From Alkalidesulfovibrio alkalitolerans DSM 16529 (GTDB lineage: Bacteria > Desulfobacterota > Desulfovibrionia > Desulfovibrionales > Desulfovibrionaceae), in the NCBI RefSeq assembly GCF_000422245.1, contig NZ_ATHI01000005.1:124001-188000 (forward strand): a stretch of DNA of 64,000 nucleotides. The letters run 5' to 3'. How positions within the stretch are numbered: position 1 is the stretch's first letter; every line of letters begins with the position of its first letter. Under the pieces are notes generated by a model. It did no database searches. It worked only from the letters and a program-made list of their open reading frames with translations, and was not told where the DNA came from. Position numbers and translations under genes: made by a program. Below, one piece after another: positions 1 through 10,533 of the stretch.

Positions 1-900
1 CGCGAACGGCGCGGGCTGACTGACCTGGGCCGTCTCGGCGATGACTATCTGCAGGTTGCCATGGGCCACGGCCACCTGCCCCAGGCGCACGTTCTGCCCC
101 AGAACCACGGTGCCGGTCTTTTCGTCCACCACCACGCGGGCGCGGCTGTCGGGTCTGATCTCGATATTCTCGATGCTGGCCATGAGCGGCACCAAGTTGC
201 CCTGGAAGCGGGGCGGGATATCCACCTCGATGGTCGCGATGTCGCGCGCCGTGGCAAACTGGCCGCCCAACGAGCGGTTGATGGCCTCCACCGTCTGCAT
301 GGTGGTGGAGAAGTCCTGGATGGACATGTTCAGTGTGATACTTTCCATCTCATTGAAATTGAAAGGAATACCCCGTTCGACTGTGGCCCCGCCGGGGATG
401 ATGCCCACGGTGGTGACGTTCTTCTGCGCCTGGGCGGCCGCGCCTTCGGCCAGAAAACCGCCGATGGTCAGCGGCCCCTGGGCCACGGCGTAGATGTTGC
501 CGTCAAGCCCGCGCAGCGGCGTGACCAGCAAGAGGCCGCCGAAAAGGCTTTTGGAGTCGCCGATGCTCGACACGGTGACGTCCATGCGCGAGCCCGGCGC
601 GGAGGACACGGGCATGTTCGCCGTGACCATGACCGCGGCCACGTTCTTGGGGCGAAGCTGGGCCTGGTCCACGCGTACGCCCATCTTGTCGAGCATGTTG
701 ACCATGGACTGGATGGTGAAGTCGCTGCCCCGCTGGTCGCCGGTGCCGTTCAAGCCCACGACGAGGCCGTAGCCCACGAGCTGGTTGGAACGCACTCCCT
801 TGAACGTGGCCACGTCCTTGATGCGCGCGGCAGAAACCTCGTGCGCGAGGCCCGCAAGGAGCACAAAGATCGTGCAGGCGGCGATGAGCACCCGTTTCAT
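1..900 (-). CDS. flgI: Flagellar P-ring protein FlgI (partial, C-terminus beyond the window edge)
   Basis: FlgI forms the periplasmic P ring around the flagellar rod. The start ATG (898-900) follows a GGAAGGG ribosome site and opens a Sec signal peptide (MKRVLIAACTIFVLLAGL). The family block GYGLVVGLNGTGD follows at residues 43-55, then NVAAVMVTANMP and a typical FlgI body reading without a stop to base 1, so roughly 300 residues are visible. It is the last visible gene of the minus-strand flgF-G-A-H-I operon, 73 bp after the flgH stop. Identity is secure; only the end is missing. Confidence 0.95.
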   Translation of the reverse strand, partial: MKRVLIAACTIFVLLAGLAHEVSAARIKDVATFKGVRSNQLVGYGLVVGLNGTGDQRGSDFTIQSMVNMLDKMGVRVDQAQLRPKNVAAVMVTANMPVSSAPGSRMDVTVSSIGDSKSLFGGLLLVTPLRGLDGNIYAVAQGPLTIGGFLAEGAAAQAQKNVTTVGIIPGGATVERGIPFNFNEMESITLNMSIQDFSTTMQTVEAINRSLGGQFATARDIATIEVDIPPRFQGNLVPLMASIENIEIRPDSRARVVVDEKTGTVVLGQNVRLGQVAVAHGNLQIVIAETAQVSQPAPFA

Positions 901-973
901 GATTTTTTCCCTTCCCCATAGACGGAGGATACGACGAGGCATGGTTCCCTTCTTCCCCGGTCTCCGGGCGCGT

Positions 974-1699
974 CTAGAACGGCCAGATATTGTCCAAAAT
1001 TCTGGCCATCCAGCCGGGCCGCTGCTTGTCGGCCAGAACGCCTTGACCGTAAAATTCGATGGTCGCGTCGGCCAGCTTGTCCGTGGTCACGGAATTGTCC
1101 ACGTCGATGTCTTGCGGCCTGACGAGCCCGCGCACCACCAGGATCTGGGTCTCTTCGTTGATGCGCATCTCGCGCGCTCCCTCGACCTGCATCAGGCCGT
1201 TGGGCAGGATCTGCACCACACGCGCGCCCACGGAAGCCGAAAGATCGGATTCGCGCTTGGTCTCGCCCTTGCCGGTGAGGTCGTTGGTGCTTCCGGCCCT
1301 GACGATGGGTTCGTTGCCCACGGCTCCGCTCATGCCAAAGGATGGCACGAACAAGGGAGTGGCGCGGACGTTGTTCTTGCCGAAGAAGCTGCTTACGCCG
1401 ATGTTGACGTCGGACTCGCGCTGGGCCGTTGTATCGGCTTTGTGCTTGCCCTTGGAGACGTCGTTGACGCGCACCGTGACCACGTCGCCGACGCGGCGGG
1501 CGCGGCTGTCCGCGAAAAGGTTGTCGGCCTGTCCTTGGGCGAAGAGCGAGCCGGGATTCTCCCGGGCCGGAGCCGGGGCGGCGGGCGGCGGCGTCATGAC
1601 AGTGACTTCGCGCGGCGTCTTCTGCTGCGTGGCGCAGCCCGAAGAAAGCACGACCACCAGCAGGGCCGCGAGGGCCAGACGTGAATTGGGGATGTTCAT
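974..1699 (-). CDS. flgH: Flagellar L-ring lipoprotein FlgH
   Basis: FlgH is the outer-membrane L-ring lipoprotein of the flagellar basal body. The protein is 241 aa, normal for the family. It starts MNIPNSRLALAALLVVV with a lipoprotein signal ending SSGC, then shows the FlgH pattern of a linker, SLFAQGQADNLFADSRARRVGD, and a C-terminus ending in a Trp-Pro-Phe triplet. The ATG at 1697-1699 was chosen because GGAGGACAA lies just upstream and the signal peptide begins there; the frame is open further upstream but runs antisense to flgA. It lies 11 bp after flgA. Confidence 0.94.
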   Translation of the reverse strand: MNIPNSRLALAALLVVVLSSGCATQQKTPREVTVMTPPPAAPAPARENPGSLFAQGQADNLFADSRARRVGDVVTVRVNDVSKGKHKADTTAQRESDVNIGVSSFFGKNNVRATPLFVPSFGMSGAVGNEPIVRAGSTNDLTGKGETKRESDLSASVGARVVQILPNGLMQVEGAREMRINEETQILVVRGLVRPQDIDVDNSVTTDKLADATIEFYGQGVLADKQRPGWMARILDNIWPF

Positions 1700-1710
1700 A
1701 TTGTCCTCCG

Positions 1711-2730
1711 TTATCTGACGGCAACCGTGGAGCGCCCCACGACGCGCGCCCGGATTTCCATGCCTGATTGCACGTTGCGTACCGGAATCGTTTCTCCGAA
1801 GCGGCCGTCGGCCAGCGCCTCGGCTTCGGCCGTGAGGCGCACCGCGCGCCCCTCGTAGACGAGCTGGACGATGTCTCCGCGCGCCACGTCCGGTGTTTCC
1901 TCCACGTCCTCGGCATAGACCGGCAATCCCCGGCCGATGGTTCTTTTGGCGCGCAATCCCGGCCGCATTTCCACGGGCGCGCCCTTGAGAAAGGCCACGT
2001 TTTTGCGCTCGTGGGAGATCATGTCCGGCGTCAGCACGTCTCCGGTGTTGATGGGCCGCGCCGCGCAGGGCACGGCCAGCCACTGATCGACGAAGGCCGT
2101 CACGGGAACAGTGCGCAGCACCCGACCGTCGGCGGTCAGGGCGCGCAGGCGAAGCGCGGTCCTGCCGGGCGAAAGCTCGGCTTGGCTTTCCACATCCATG
2201 CGGCTGAAATCCTCGGGCAGGAACACGGCCTCTGGCACGCTCACGTCGCGCACCGAGACCTCGCCCGCGAGCCGCGCCGCGCGATCGGCGACATAGGCCG
2301 AGATCAAGCGCCGCATGTCCTCGCCCAAGACCACGAAGCCGCCGCGCTGAACAGTCAGACTGCCGCGGATGGAGACGGCGCGTGCGGCGTCGTCGCCCAG
2401 GGCGCGAGCGAAAAGCTGACGTAGCACGTCGGGATTGATCACCACCTGTCGGCCGTTTTCCGGAGAACGGAAGAGCGGCACCTTGGCCAAGCGTTCCCAA
2501 GTCTCCCTGGGCATCTCGCCGAAGGGTTCGGCCACCTCGCCGACGAGCGTCTCGCTGCCGCGCGCCACGGCCGCCTGCCTGGTGACGATGGCGAAGGCGC
2601 GACCCTGCTGCTCGGCCGAAAGCCTGTGCTCCGTCCCGGTCGAGGCCCAGACGCCCCCGGACGCCGAGGCGAGGATCGCCACGGCCACGCACGCGAGCGC
2701 GATAAGGATGCGGAAACGCCGGAGGAGCAC
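1711..2730 (-). CDS. flgA: Flagellar P-ring assembly chaperone FlgA
   Basis: FlgA is the periplasmic chaperone needed for FlgI polymerisation. The 339-aa protein has an N-terminal hydrophobic signal (about residues 8-28), a middle region, and a C-terminal SAF-type domain (about 205-339) with the blocks RPINTGDVLTPDMI, AKRTIGRGLPV and VRNVQSGMEIRARVV. It is somewhat longer than the enterobacterial protein (about 220 aa) because of the N-terminal extension domain seen in many delta- and epsilonproteobacterial FlgA proteins. It lies 2 bp after flgG and 11 bp before flgH, in one operon. Confidence 0.9.
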   Translation of the reverse strand: MLLRRFRILIALACVAVAILASASGGVWASTGTEHRLSAEQQGRAFAIVTRQAAVARGSETLVGEVAEPFGEMPRETWERLAKVPLFRSPENGRQVVINPDVLRQLFARALGDDAARAVSIRGSLTVQRGGFVVLGEDMRRLISAYVADRAARLAGEVSVRDVSVPEAVFLPEDFSRMDVESQAELSPGRTALRLRALTADGRVLRTVPVTAFVDQWLAVPCAARPINTGDVLTPDMISHERKNVAFLKGAPVEMRPGLRAKRTIGRGLPVYAEDVEETPDVARGDIVQLVYEGRAVRLTAEAEALADGRFGETIPVRNVQSGMEIRARVVGRSTVAVR

Positions 2731-2732
2731 GG

Positions 2733-3515
2733 CTACCTCTTCACCTGGATGGCCGTCTGGAGCATGGCGTCGGCCGTGGTGATAGCCTTGGAGTTGATTT
2801 CGAAGGCGCGCTGGCCCACGATCAAGCCGACCATCTCGTCCACGAGTTCCACGTTGGAGCCTTCCACGAAGCCCTGGGCCAGGGTCCCGAAGTTGTCCTC
2901 GCCCGGGGTTCCGGCCGTGGCCGCGCCGCTGGCCTGCGTCTCGAAGTAGAGGTTGCGGCCCACGGCGTTTAGCCCCGCAGGGTTGATGAAGGTGTATATC
3001 TGCAGGTCCGCCCCGGCCAGCTCGTTGCCCTGTTTGTCCAGGGCGCTGATGCGGCCGGTGGGGGTGACCACCAGGTTCACCGTGTCGGCGGGCACGGTGA
3101 ACGCCGGTTGCAGGGCGTGGCCGTTGGCCGTGACGATGGTGCCGTCATTGTCCAGCTTGAACGTGCCCGCGCGGGTATAGGCGTCCTCGCCGTTGTAATC
3201 GACCAGAAAGAAACCGTCGCCCTCGATGGCGATGTCCAGGGGATTTCCGGAGTTCTGGAAGTCGCCCTGGCTGAAGTACTTGTGCACCGTCACCGGCCTC
3301 ACGCCCATGCCGACCTGCATGCCCGTGGGGATGCGGCCGCCGCCCTCGTTGAGCGTGCCTGCGATCTGTAAGGTCTGGTACATGAGGTCCTCGAACTCCG
3401 CGCGGCTCTTCTTGAAGCCCGCGGTGTTCACGTTGGCCAGGTTGTTCGACAGGGTGTCGATATGGGTCTGCATGGCCACCATGCCGGTGGCGGCTGTCCA
3501 CAGGGAACGCATCAT
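2733..3515 (-). CDS. flgG: Flagellar distal rod protein FlgG
   Basis: FlgG is the distal rod subunit. The 260-aa protein starts MMRSLWTAATGM, carries the rod N-terminal signature TLSNNLANVNTAGFK, the internal domain ENAYTRAG-like block (EDAYTRAGTFKLD), and the C-terminal rod motif EGSNVELVDEMVGLIVGQRAFEINSK. A start 12 codons upstream (3551) is possible, but AAGGAGGAAT (3522-3531) points to the ATG at 3513-3515. FlgG and FlgF are paralogous neighbours, the usual arrangement. Confidence 0.95.
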   Translation of the reverse strand: MMRSLWTAATGMVAMQTHIDTLSNNLANVNTAGFKKSRAEFEDLMYQTLQIAGTLNEGGGRIPTGMQVGMGVRPVTVHKYFSQGDFQNSGNPLDIAIEGDGFFLVDYNGEDAYTRAGTFKLDNDGTIVTANGHALQPAFTVPADTVNLVVTPTGRISALDKQGNELAGADLQIYTFINPAGLNAVGRNLYFETQASGAATAGTPGEDNFGTLAQGFVEGSNVELVDEMVGLIVGQRAFEINSKAITTADAMLQTAIQVKR

Positions 3516-3602
3516 GGCGCGATTCCTCCTTGCAAGGCTTTTGAAAAACACCGTGTCGCAAAATGTTCCAAAAGCGCCGGATAGTGCTTTCTCAACATTG
3601 CG

Positions 3603-4418
3603 CTATGCCTTCGAGGCCACGGCGATGACGCGTTTGTCGATCGTATCCGTGCCCTGCATGATCTTGCTGTAGGCCTCGAACGAACGGTTGGCCGCGATCA
3701 TGCGCACCATTTCCGTGACCACCTCCACATTGGAGGCTTCGAGATATCCCTGGTTGACCGTGGCCCTGACGATCATCTGTTCGGCCTCCTCGGCGGCCAC
3801 TGCGAGCCCGGCCTCGATCTCCTCCTCCCCCTCGGGAGCGCGGAAGAGGTTGTTGCCGATCTTTTCCAGCCGAGCCGGGTCGGGCACCGTGACCACGTCG
3901 ATCTGGCCGAGCTCCTGCTCGCCCGCGCGCACGTTGCCAGCGTGATCGATGAGCACCGTGGCGGAAAGCGGAACGGTGACGGGACCGCCGCCCGCCATGA
4001 GCAGGTTGCCGTTGCCGTCAACGATCTGACCGTCCGCGTCGAGACCGAAGTTGCCGTTGCGGGTCAGAAACATCTCCCCGGTCTGCGGGTTCTGCACCCG
4101 GAAGAAACCGTCCCCTTGCAGCGCCAAATCCAGCGGGTTTCCCGTCACGCGTAGCGATCCCTGGGTGTGGTCCGTGTATTGGTCGGCGAGGCGGGGCTTG
4201 GCCATCACCGAAGGCTCGGGCCACAGGGGATCGGCCCGCAAAAACGGCTTGGAATCGAGAATGTAGTCGTGGGCGAAGCGCAGGAAGGTGTCCGCGAAGG
4301 TCACTTGATCCTGCTTGTAGCCCGTGGTGTTCACATTCGCCAAGTTATTGGCGATGACGTTCAAACGGTGTTCGTTGGACAAAGCCCCGAACAAGGCGCT
4401 GTACATGCTGTCTTGCAT
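3603..4418 (-). CDS. flgF: Flagellar proximal rod protein FlgF
   Basis: FlgF is a proximal rod subunit secreted through the flagellar export gate. The 271-aa protein begins MQDSMYSALFGALSNEHR and contains VIANNLANVNTTGYK, LTRNGNFGLDADGQIV and the C-terminal EASNVEVVTEMVRMIAANRSFEAYSK motif. The start at 4416-4418 has CCGAGGAGGA just upstream; an ATG 15 codons earlier lacks a site and would fall upstream of the predicted sigma-54 start point. It is the first gene of the operon that runs through flgI. Confidence 0.93.
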   Translation of the reverse strand: MQDSMYSALFGALSNEHRLNVIANNLANVNTTGYKQDQVTFADTFLRFAHDYILDSKPFLRADPLWPEPSVMAKPRLADQYTDHTQGSLRVTGNPLDLALQGDGFFRVQNPQTGEMFLTRNGNFGLDADGQIVDGNGNLLMAGGGPVTVPLSATVLIDHAGNVRAGEQELGQIDVVTVPDPARLEKIGNNLFRAPEGEEEIEAGLAVAAEEAEQMIVRATVNQGYLEASNVEVVTEMVRMIAANRSFEAYSKIMQGTDTIDKRVIAVASKA

Positions 4419-4447
4419 GGGTGCGGTCCTCCTCGGCATGCCGACAT

Positions 4448-4462
4448 GCAATCCCTGGGCCA
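4448..4462 (-). promoter_or_regulatory. Sigma-54-type -24/-12 promoter for the flgF-flgI operon
   Basis: On the minus strand the sequence reads TGGCCC-AGGGA-TTGC, close to the sigma-54 consensus TGGCAC-N5-TTGC with GG and GC at the required spacing. Transcription would begin near 4437, about 19 nt before the flgF ATG and just ahead of its ribosome site. Sigma-54 control of rod/ring genes is common in polar-flagellated bacteria. This is a motif match only. Confidence 0.55.
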
Positions 4463-4501
4463 CTCAACCCTGCCGGACGGGGTTCTTTTTTTTGCGACCG
4501 C

Positions 4502-4529
4502 TTGACATCGCCATGAGATATGGTATGAA
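4502..4529 (+). promoter_or_regulatory. Sigma-70 promoter for the tRNA-Gly gene
   Basis: TTGACA (4502-4507) and TATGAA (4524-4529) are separated by 16 bp and end 18 bp before the tRNA. The strong -35 and the position make this the obvious tRNA promoter. Confidence 0.65.
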
Positions 4530-4547
4530 CTCTCGCTCTTGATGTGA

Positions 4548-4623
4548 GCGGGTGTAGCTCAGCTGGTAGAGTACAAGCTTCCCAAGCTTGGTGTCGCGGG
4601 TTCGATCCCCGTCGCCCGCTCCA
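4548..4623 (+). tRNA. tRNA-Gly (anticodon CCC)
   Basis: The 76-nt cloverleaf folds completely by eye. The acceptor stem GCGGGTG pairs with CGCCCGC, and the D arm starts GCTC. The anticodon stem CAAGC/GCTTG encloses the loop TTCCCAA, giving anticodon CCC, which reads GGG. The T arm is GCGGG-TTCGATC-CCCGT, and the CCA end is encoded. It is a single tRNA with its own promoter upstream and a terminator hairpin 50 bp downstream, so it is a separate unit from rimP. Confidence 0.95.
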
Positions 4624-4673
4624 AAATCTCCGTTCCGCCTTCTGGGAACGGGCCTTCTTCGGCATGTTGTGGG

Positions 4674-4695
4674 AGGTGGCTTTCGCCACCTTTTT
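4674..4695 (+). terminator. Rho-independent terminator after tRNA-Gly
   Basis: AGGTGGC-TTTC-GCCACCT forms a perfect stem with a tetraloop, directly followed by a T run. It closes the tRNA unit before rimP. Confidence 0.8.
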
Positions 4696-4753
4696 ATTTG
4701 GCGCCGAGAGGGCGGGGCGCGGCGGCGCCGCGCAAGGACCGGACTGACGTTTT

Positions 4754-5254
4754 ATGGATACCACGAATCTCGCTGACACTCTCGAAAGGCTCATCGCCCC
4801 CGTGGTCGCGGGCCTGGGCCTTGAACTCTACGGCCTGGAACTCGTCGGCGGCGAGGGCCAGTTGATCGTGCGCGTCTACATCGAGCGCGAGGGTGGCGTG
4901 ACAATCGACGACTGCGCCACGGTCAGCAGACACATCGGCCTCCTGCTCGACGTCGAGGACCCCATCCCGGGGCGCTACGCGCTGGAAGTGTCCTCGCCGG
5001 GCCTGGAGAGACCCCTGTTCACTCCGGCCCAGGCCGCGTCCCACGTGGGCGCCACGGTCGAGGTGCGGCTGCACGCGCCCCTTCCCGACGTGCCGGGCCG
5101 CCGCAATTTCAAAGGAGAACTGACCGGGGTGAACGGCGACACGATGCATGTCGCGGTGGACGGCGTGAGCTACGCCCTGCCCTTTTCCCACGTGGCCAAA
5201 TGCCGCCTGCGCATCACCGACTGGGACGCGGTCAAGAAAGGCGCGCATTCCTGA
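4754..5254 (+). CDS. rimP: Ribosome maturation factor RimP
   Basis: RimP assists maturation of the 30S subunit. The 166-aa protein has the family features LIAPVVAGLGLELYGLEL, VDDCATVSRHI-like text (IDDCATVSRHIGLLLDVED) and YALEVSSPGLERPL near residue 80, with a C-terminal SH3-like domain. It leads the classic rimP-nusA-ylxR-infB order and lies 49 bp before nusA. No strong ribosome site is visible before the ATG at 4754, but no better start exists. Confidence 0.94.
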   Translation: MDTTNLADTLERLIAPVVAGLGLELYGLELVGGEGQLIVRVYIEREGGVTIDDCATVSRHIGLLLDVEDPIPGRYALEVSSPGLERPLFTPAQAASHVGATVEVRLHAPLPDVPGRRNFKGELTGVNGDTMHVAVDGVSYALPFSHVAKCRLRITDWDAVKKGAHS

Positions 5255-5303
5255 AATATATCACTGATACTCTTTTGCGACGCACGATTTCCCCGGAGGG
5301 GTC

Positions 5304-6654
<1,351 letters not shown>

Positions 6655-6665
<11 letters not shown>

Positions 6666-6885
6666 AAAGCACACGCCCCTGCGCACCTGCATGGTCTGCC
6701 GGGGGCGTTTTGAAAAATGGAGTCTTATGCGCTACGTCTGCCCGGACACGCCTGACGGCCAACTGCGATTCGATCCGCGGCAACGGCTTGCGGGAAGAGG
6801 CTTTTACTGTTGCGGGCGTCGGGAGTGCCAGGCGCGGCTGCCTGCCCTGAAGGGCTGGCGGAAGAAATGCAAGGGGGTTTTTTGA
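6655..6885 (+). CDS. ylxR: YlxR family RNA-binding protein (DUF448)
   Basis: This 76-aa basic protein carries the YlxR signature [10 protein letters not shown] near the N-terminus and [15 protein letters not shown] in the second half. The family binds RNA and sits between nusA and infB in many bacteria; its role is not settled. The ATG at 6655 lies inside the end of nusA, and its TGA overlaps the infB ATG (TGATG), so the three are translationally coupled. Confidence 0.9.
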
Positions 6886-9776
6886 TGGGAAGCATCAAGG
6901 TGCGGGATCTCGCCGCCGATCTCGGCGTCAGCTACAAGGAGATCCTTCAGGTGCTCCGCGACCTGGATATCCAGGTCAAGAGCCAGGTCAGCACCCTTGA
7001 GGACGATGAGGCGAAGCTCGTTCGCCAGCGGCTCGCGCAGGGCGTGACCGTGACCGAAGTCATCAAGGAAGTGCAGCCCGGCGTGGTGCGCCGCCGCCGC
7101 AAGAAGGTCCTGCCCTCCGGAACCGAGGAGGCCGGCGAAGCTGCCGAGACGCCCATCGAGGAGACCCCGCTCGAAGTCGAGGTCGCGCCTCCCGTCGAGG
7201 AGCCCGTCGCCCCCGAGACCGCCGAGAGCGACATCTCGGCCGAAGGCGACGAGGACCGTGAGTTGCGCGAGGCCGCTGCACGCGACGCTGAGTTTCCCGA
7301 ATTCGCCGAGCCCGAGCCGGAAAAAACCCCGGCCAAGATCAAGGAGCGCTTCGCGCGCGTCATCGCTCCGGTGAAAGCGCCCGAAGCCGAAGCTCCCGCC
7401 GTCCAGGCGGCCGAAAGCGACGTCTCCGCGTCCGAGGCCGCGAGCGACGCAGCCGGACAGACGGCCCCTGAAGCGAGCGAGGAAAAGCCCGTGCTTGAGG
7501 CCGAAGAGACCGGGGAGCGCGAAACTGCCGAAGAGACGCCTGCCGAAGCCGAGGCAAAAGTCGAGGCCGAAACTCCGGCCGAAACCGAGGTTCCTTCCGA
7601 GGAGCGTGCCGACGCCGATGCACGGGGCCGCAAGAAAGACAAGGACAAGAAAAAGGAAAAATTCTCCGGGCCGCAGGTGCGCATCATCTCCAGGCCCGAC
7701 CCGGCGGCGGCCAAACCCGCTCCCAAGCCCGCTCCCAGACCCGCCGCGCCCGGTACGCCCGGTGCGCCCGCGGGCGACGACGCGCGGGCCCCGCGCCGCG
7801 ACCGCCGCGTGGTCGAGTTCCGCAACACGCCCGCGCCCGAGGCGCCGCGCCCGGCCGCCCCGGCCCGTCCCACCGACGGCAAGGGCAAGAAAGGTAAGAA
7901 GGGCAAGCGCGAGCATCCGGGAGCTTCTCGCCGCGAGGACATGGCGCCCAAGCATCTGATGCAGCCGCGCCGCGGCCAGCAGCCCGTGGCGCAGCCGCAG
8001 ACCACGCAGCCCATGAAGGCCGCCAAGCGCAAGCTCAGGATCGAGGACGCCATCCGCGTGGGCGACATGGCCCATCAGATGGGCGTCAAGGCCCCGGAGA
8101 TCATCCGCGTGCTCATGGGCCTGGGCGTGCTCGCGACCATCAACCAGTCGCTCGATATCGAGACCGCCGGAGTAGTGGCCACCGAGTTCGGCTACGAGGT
8201 CGAGAAGGTCGGCTTCTCCGAGGAGACCTTCCTGATCCCCTCCGAGACGGACAAGCCCGAGGACATGAAGCCCAGGCCGCCGGTCGTGACCATCATGGGC
8301 CACGTGGACCACGGCAAGACCTCGCTGCTCGACGCCATCCGCAGCTCCGACGTGACCGCCGGCGAAGCGGGCGGCATCACGCAGCACATCGGCGCCTACC
8401 ACGTCCAGACTGCGCGCGGCGAAGTCGTCTTCCTCGACACCCCGGGCCACGAGGCCTTCACCGCCATGCGCGCCCGAGGCGCCAAGGTCACGGACATCGT
8501 GGTCCTGGTCGTGGCGGCCGACGACGGCGTCATGGAGCAGACCCGCGAGGCCATCAACCACTCCAAGGCCGCGGGCGTTCCGCTCGTCGTGGCTGTGAAC
8601 AAGATGGACAAGGAAGGGGCCAACCCCGACCGTGTCAAGCGCGAACTCTCCGAACTGGGAATGATGCCCGAGGAGTGGGGCGGCGAGACGATCTATGCCT
8701 ACGTTTCGGCCAAACAACGCCAGGGGCTCGACGAGCTTCTGGAGATGATCCTCCTGCAGGCCGAGGTCCTGGAACTCAAGGCCAACCCCGACAAGCCCGC
8801 GCGCGGTCACATCGTCGAGGCCAAACTCGATAAGGGACGCGGCTCGCTGGGCACGCTGCTCATCTCGGAAGGCACCCTGCGCCAGGGCGACGCCTTCGTT
8901 TGCGGCCTGCAATGGGGCAAGGTCCGCGCCATGTTCAACGACCAGGGCAAAAAGATCAAGAAGGCCGGCCCGGCCATGCCGGTCGAGGTGCAGGGCTTCG
9001 ACGGCCTGCCCGAGGCAGGCGACGAGTTCGTCTGCGTGGCCGACGAAAAGGTCGCCCGCCGCATCGCCGACGAACGGCAGATGAAGCAGCGCGAGCGCGA
9101 ACTGGCCAAGGAGTCCAAGGTTACCCTGGAATCCTTCCTCAAGTCCAAACCCGACCAGGACGTCAAGACCCTAAACCTCGTGGTCAAAACCGACGTGCAG
9201 GGCTCGCTCGAAGCCATCGCCGACGCCCTGGCCAAGGCCAGCACCGAGAAGGTCAAGATCAACATCATCCACTCGGGCGCCGGCGCCATCACCGAATCCG
9301 ATATCCTGCTCGCCTCGGCCTCCGAGGCCATCATCATCGGCTTCAACGTGCGGCCGAACGCCAAGGTCAAGGACGTGGCCGACCAGCAGCACGTGGAAAT
9401 CCGCTTCTACGACATCATCTACAAGCTGGTGGGCGAAATCAGGGACGCCATGGCGGGCATGCTCGCCCCGGTCATCTCCGAGAACTACCTGGGCCAGGCC
9501 GAGGTGCGCGAACTCTACCACATTTCGCGCATCGGCACGATCGCGGGTTGTGGCGTCATCGACGGCAAGATCCGGCGCGACGCCAAAATCCGCCTTATCC
9601 GCGACGGCGTGGTCGTGCACACGGGCGAGATGAGCTCGCTCAAGCGCTTCAAGGACGACGTCAAGGAAGTCTCCAAGGGCTACGAGTGCGGCATCACCAT
9701 CAACAACTACAACGACATCAAGACGGGCGACATCATCGAGGCCTTCGAATTCGTCGAATCCGCGGCCACCTTGTAG
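6885..9776 (+). CDS. infB: Translation initiation factor IF-2
   Basis: IF-2 is the GTPase that brings initiator tRNA to the 30S subunit. The start was placed at 6885 because [19 protein letters not shown] is the standard IF2_N domain and the ATG overlaps the ylxR stop. The 963-aa protein has a long Glu/Ala/Pro-rich low-complexity linker (about 60-370) and a second IF2_N domain (about 385-435). The GTPase follows, with GHVDHGKT (G1), DTPGHEAF (G3) and NKMDKEGA (G4), then domains II-IV. The long linker makes it larger than the E. coli protein. Confidence 0.97.
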   Translation: MGSIKVRDLAADLGVSYKEILQVLRDLDIQVKSQVSTLEDDEAKLVRQRLAQGVTVTEVIKEVQPGVVRRRRKKVLPSGTEEAGEAAETPIEETPLEVEVAPPVEEPVAPETAESDISAEGDEDRELREAAARDAEFPEFAEPEPEKTPAKIKERFARVIAPVKAPEAEAPAVQAAESDVSASEAASDAAGQTAPEASEEKPVLEAEETGERETAEETPAEAEAKVEAETPAETEVPSEERADADARGRKKDKDKKKEKFSGPQVRIISRPDPAAAKPAPKPAPRPAAPGTPGAPAGDDARAPRRDRRVVEFRNTPAPEAPRPAAPARPTDGKGKKGKKGKREHPGASRREDMAPKHLMQPRRGQQPVAQPQTTQPMKAAKRKLRIEDAIRVGDMAHQMGVKAPEIIRVLMGLGVLATINQSLDIETAGVVATEFGYEVEKVGFSEETFLIPSETDKPEDMKPRPPVVTIMGHVDHGKTSLLDAIRSSDVTAGEAGGITQHIGAYHVQTARGEVVFLDTPGHEAFTAMRARGAKVTDIVVLVVAADDGVMEQTREAINHSKAAGVPLVVAVNKMDKEGANPDRVKRELSELGMMPEEWGGETIYAYVSAKQRQGLDELLEMILLQAEVLELKANPDKPARGHIVEAKLDKGRGSLGTLLISEGTLRQGDAFVCGLQWGKVRAMFNDQGKKIKKAGPAMPVEVQGFDGLPEAGDEFVCVADEKVARRIADERQMKQRERELAKESKVTLESFLKSKPDQDVKTLNLVVKTDVQGSLEAIADALAKASTEKVKINIIHSGAGAITESDILLASASEAIIIGFNVRPNAKVKDVADQQHVEIRFYDIIYKLVGEIRDAMAGMLAPVISENYLGQAEVRELYHISRIGTIAGCGVIDGKIRRDAKIRLIRDGVVVHTGEMSSLKRFKDDVKEVSKGYECGITINNYNDIKTGDIIEAFEFVESAATL

Positions 9777-9782
9777 CGCTTC

Positions 9783-9820
9783 CCTGCCCTGGGCGGTCTG
9801 TGCGGGCCGCCCAGGGCAGG
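9783..9820 (+). terminator. Strong GC hairpin after infB
   Basis: A perfect 14-bp stem (CCTGCCCTGGGCGG with CCGCCCAGGGCAGG) encloses a 10-nt loop. No T run follows, so it may be an attenuator or an mRNA-stabilising hairpin rather than a true intrinsic terminator. Confidence 0.5.
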
Positions 9821-9907
9821 AGCGCGGGCGCCTCCCGCGTGAGCGCGCCCGGCGGCCCGAAGCCGGAACCGGCCGCCGCAACGCCCCTCGACCGGACCTG
9901 ATTAAGC

Positions 9908-10204
9908 ATGTATATTGGCATATTGCGCATGGAGTTTCGGCTGCACGGCAACGACAGCCTCAAGGGAAAACGCCGCGTGGCGCAAAGCCTGAAGATGAAA
10001 CTGCGCTCCAAGTTCAACGTGGCCGTTTCCGAGGTCGGCGCCCAGGACGAGCACGGCAGGCTTCTGCTCGCCGCCGTGACCTGCGGCCCTGACTACAAGA
10101 CCATCGAGGGGCGACTGCAGAAGGCCCTGAACATGGTCGAGGCAGCCAGCGACGAAGACCTGGCTGACGTGGAAATCGAGATTTTCGACGACGAGGCACG
10201 ATGA
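9908..10204 (+). CDS. ylxP: YlxP-like protein (DUF503)
   Basis: This 98-aa protein starts MYIGILRMEFRLHGNDSLKGKRR, and the SLKGKR block is diagnostic of DUF503/YlxP. Members lie next to rbfA in many genomes; the molecular role is unknown. Its TGA overlaps the rbfA ATG (ATGA at 10201-10204), so the two are coupled. Confidence 0.88.
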   Translation: MYIGILRMEFRLHGNDSLKGKRRVAQSLKMKLRSKFNVAVSEVGAQDEHGRLLLAAVTCGPDYKTIEGRLQKALNMVEAASDEDLADVEIEIFDDEAR

Positions 10205-10533
10205 AACACGCAACCTCCCGCCGCGCCGACCGCGCGGGCGACCTGATCATGCGCGAGATCGCGCGCCTTCTGGCCGAGGAAGTGGCCGACCCGCGCCTCG
10301 AACTGGTCACGGTCAGCGGCGTGCGCCTGAACGCGGATTTTTCCGTGGCTTTGGTGCTGCTCACCTATTCTGGAGGGCCTGAGCGCCACAAGCAGGTCCA
10401 CGAGGCCCTTGACCGGGCCAGGGGTTTTCTGCGCTCGCGCCTGGGCAAGGCTCTGAAGATGAAGAAAATTCCCGAACTGCGCTTCCAGGACGACGAGTTC
10501 CTTGAGGAAATGGTCTATGAGCGCCGTCCGTGA
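10201..10533 (+). CDS. rbfA: 30S ribosome-binding factor RbfA
   Basis: RbfA binds the pre-30S particle during 16S rRNA processing and cold adaptation. The 110-aa protein has the small KH-type fold pattern: RADRAGDLIMREIARLLAEE, VADPRLELVTVSGV and a C-terminal IPELRFQDDEFLEE. Length is normal. It is overlapped by ylxP upstream and by the DHH-family gene downstream (17 bp). Confidence 0.93.
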   Translation: MKHATSRRADRAGDLIMREIARLLAEEVADPRLELVTVSGVRLNADFSVALVLLTYSGGPERHKQVHEALDRARGFLRSRLGKALKMKKIPELRFQDDEFLEEMVYERRP

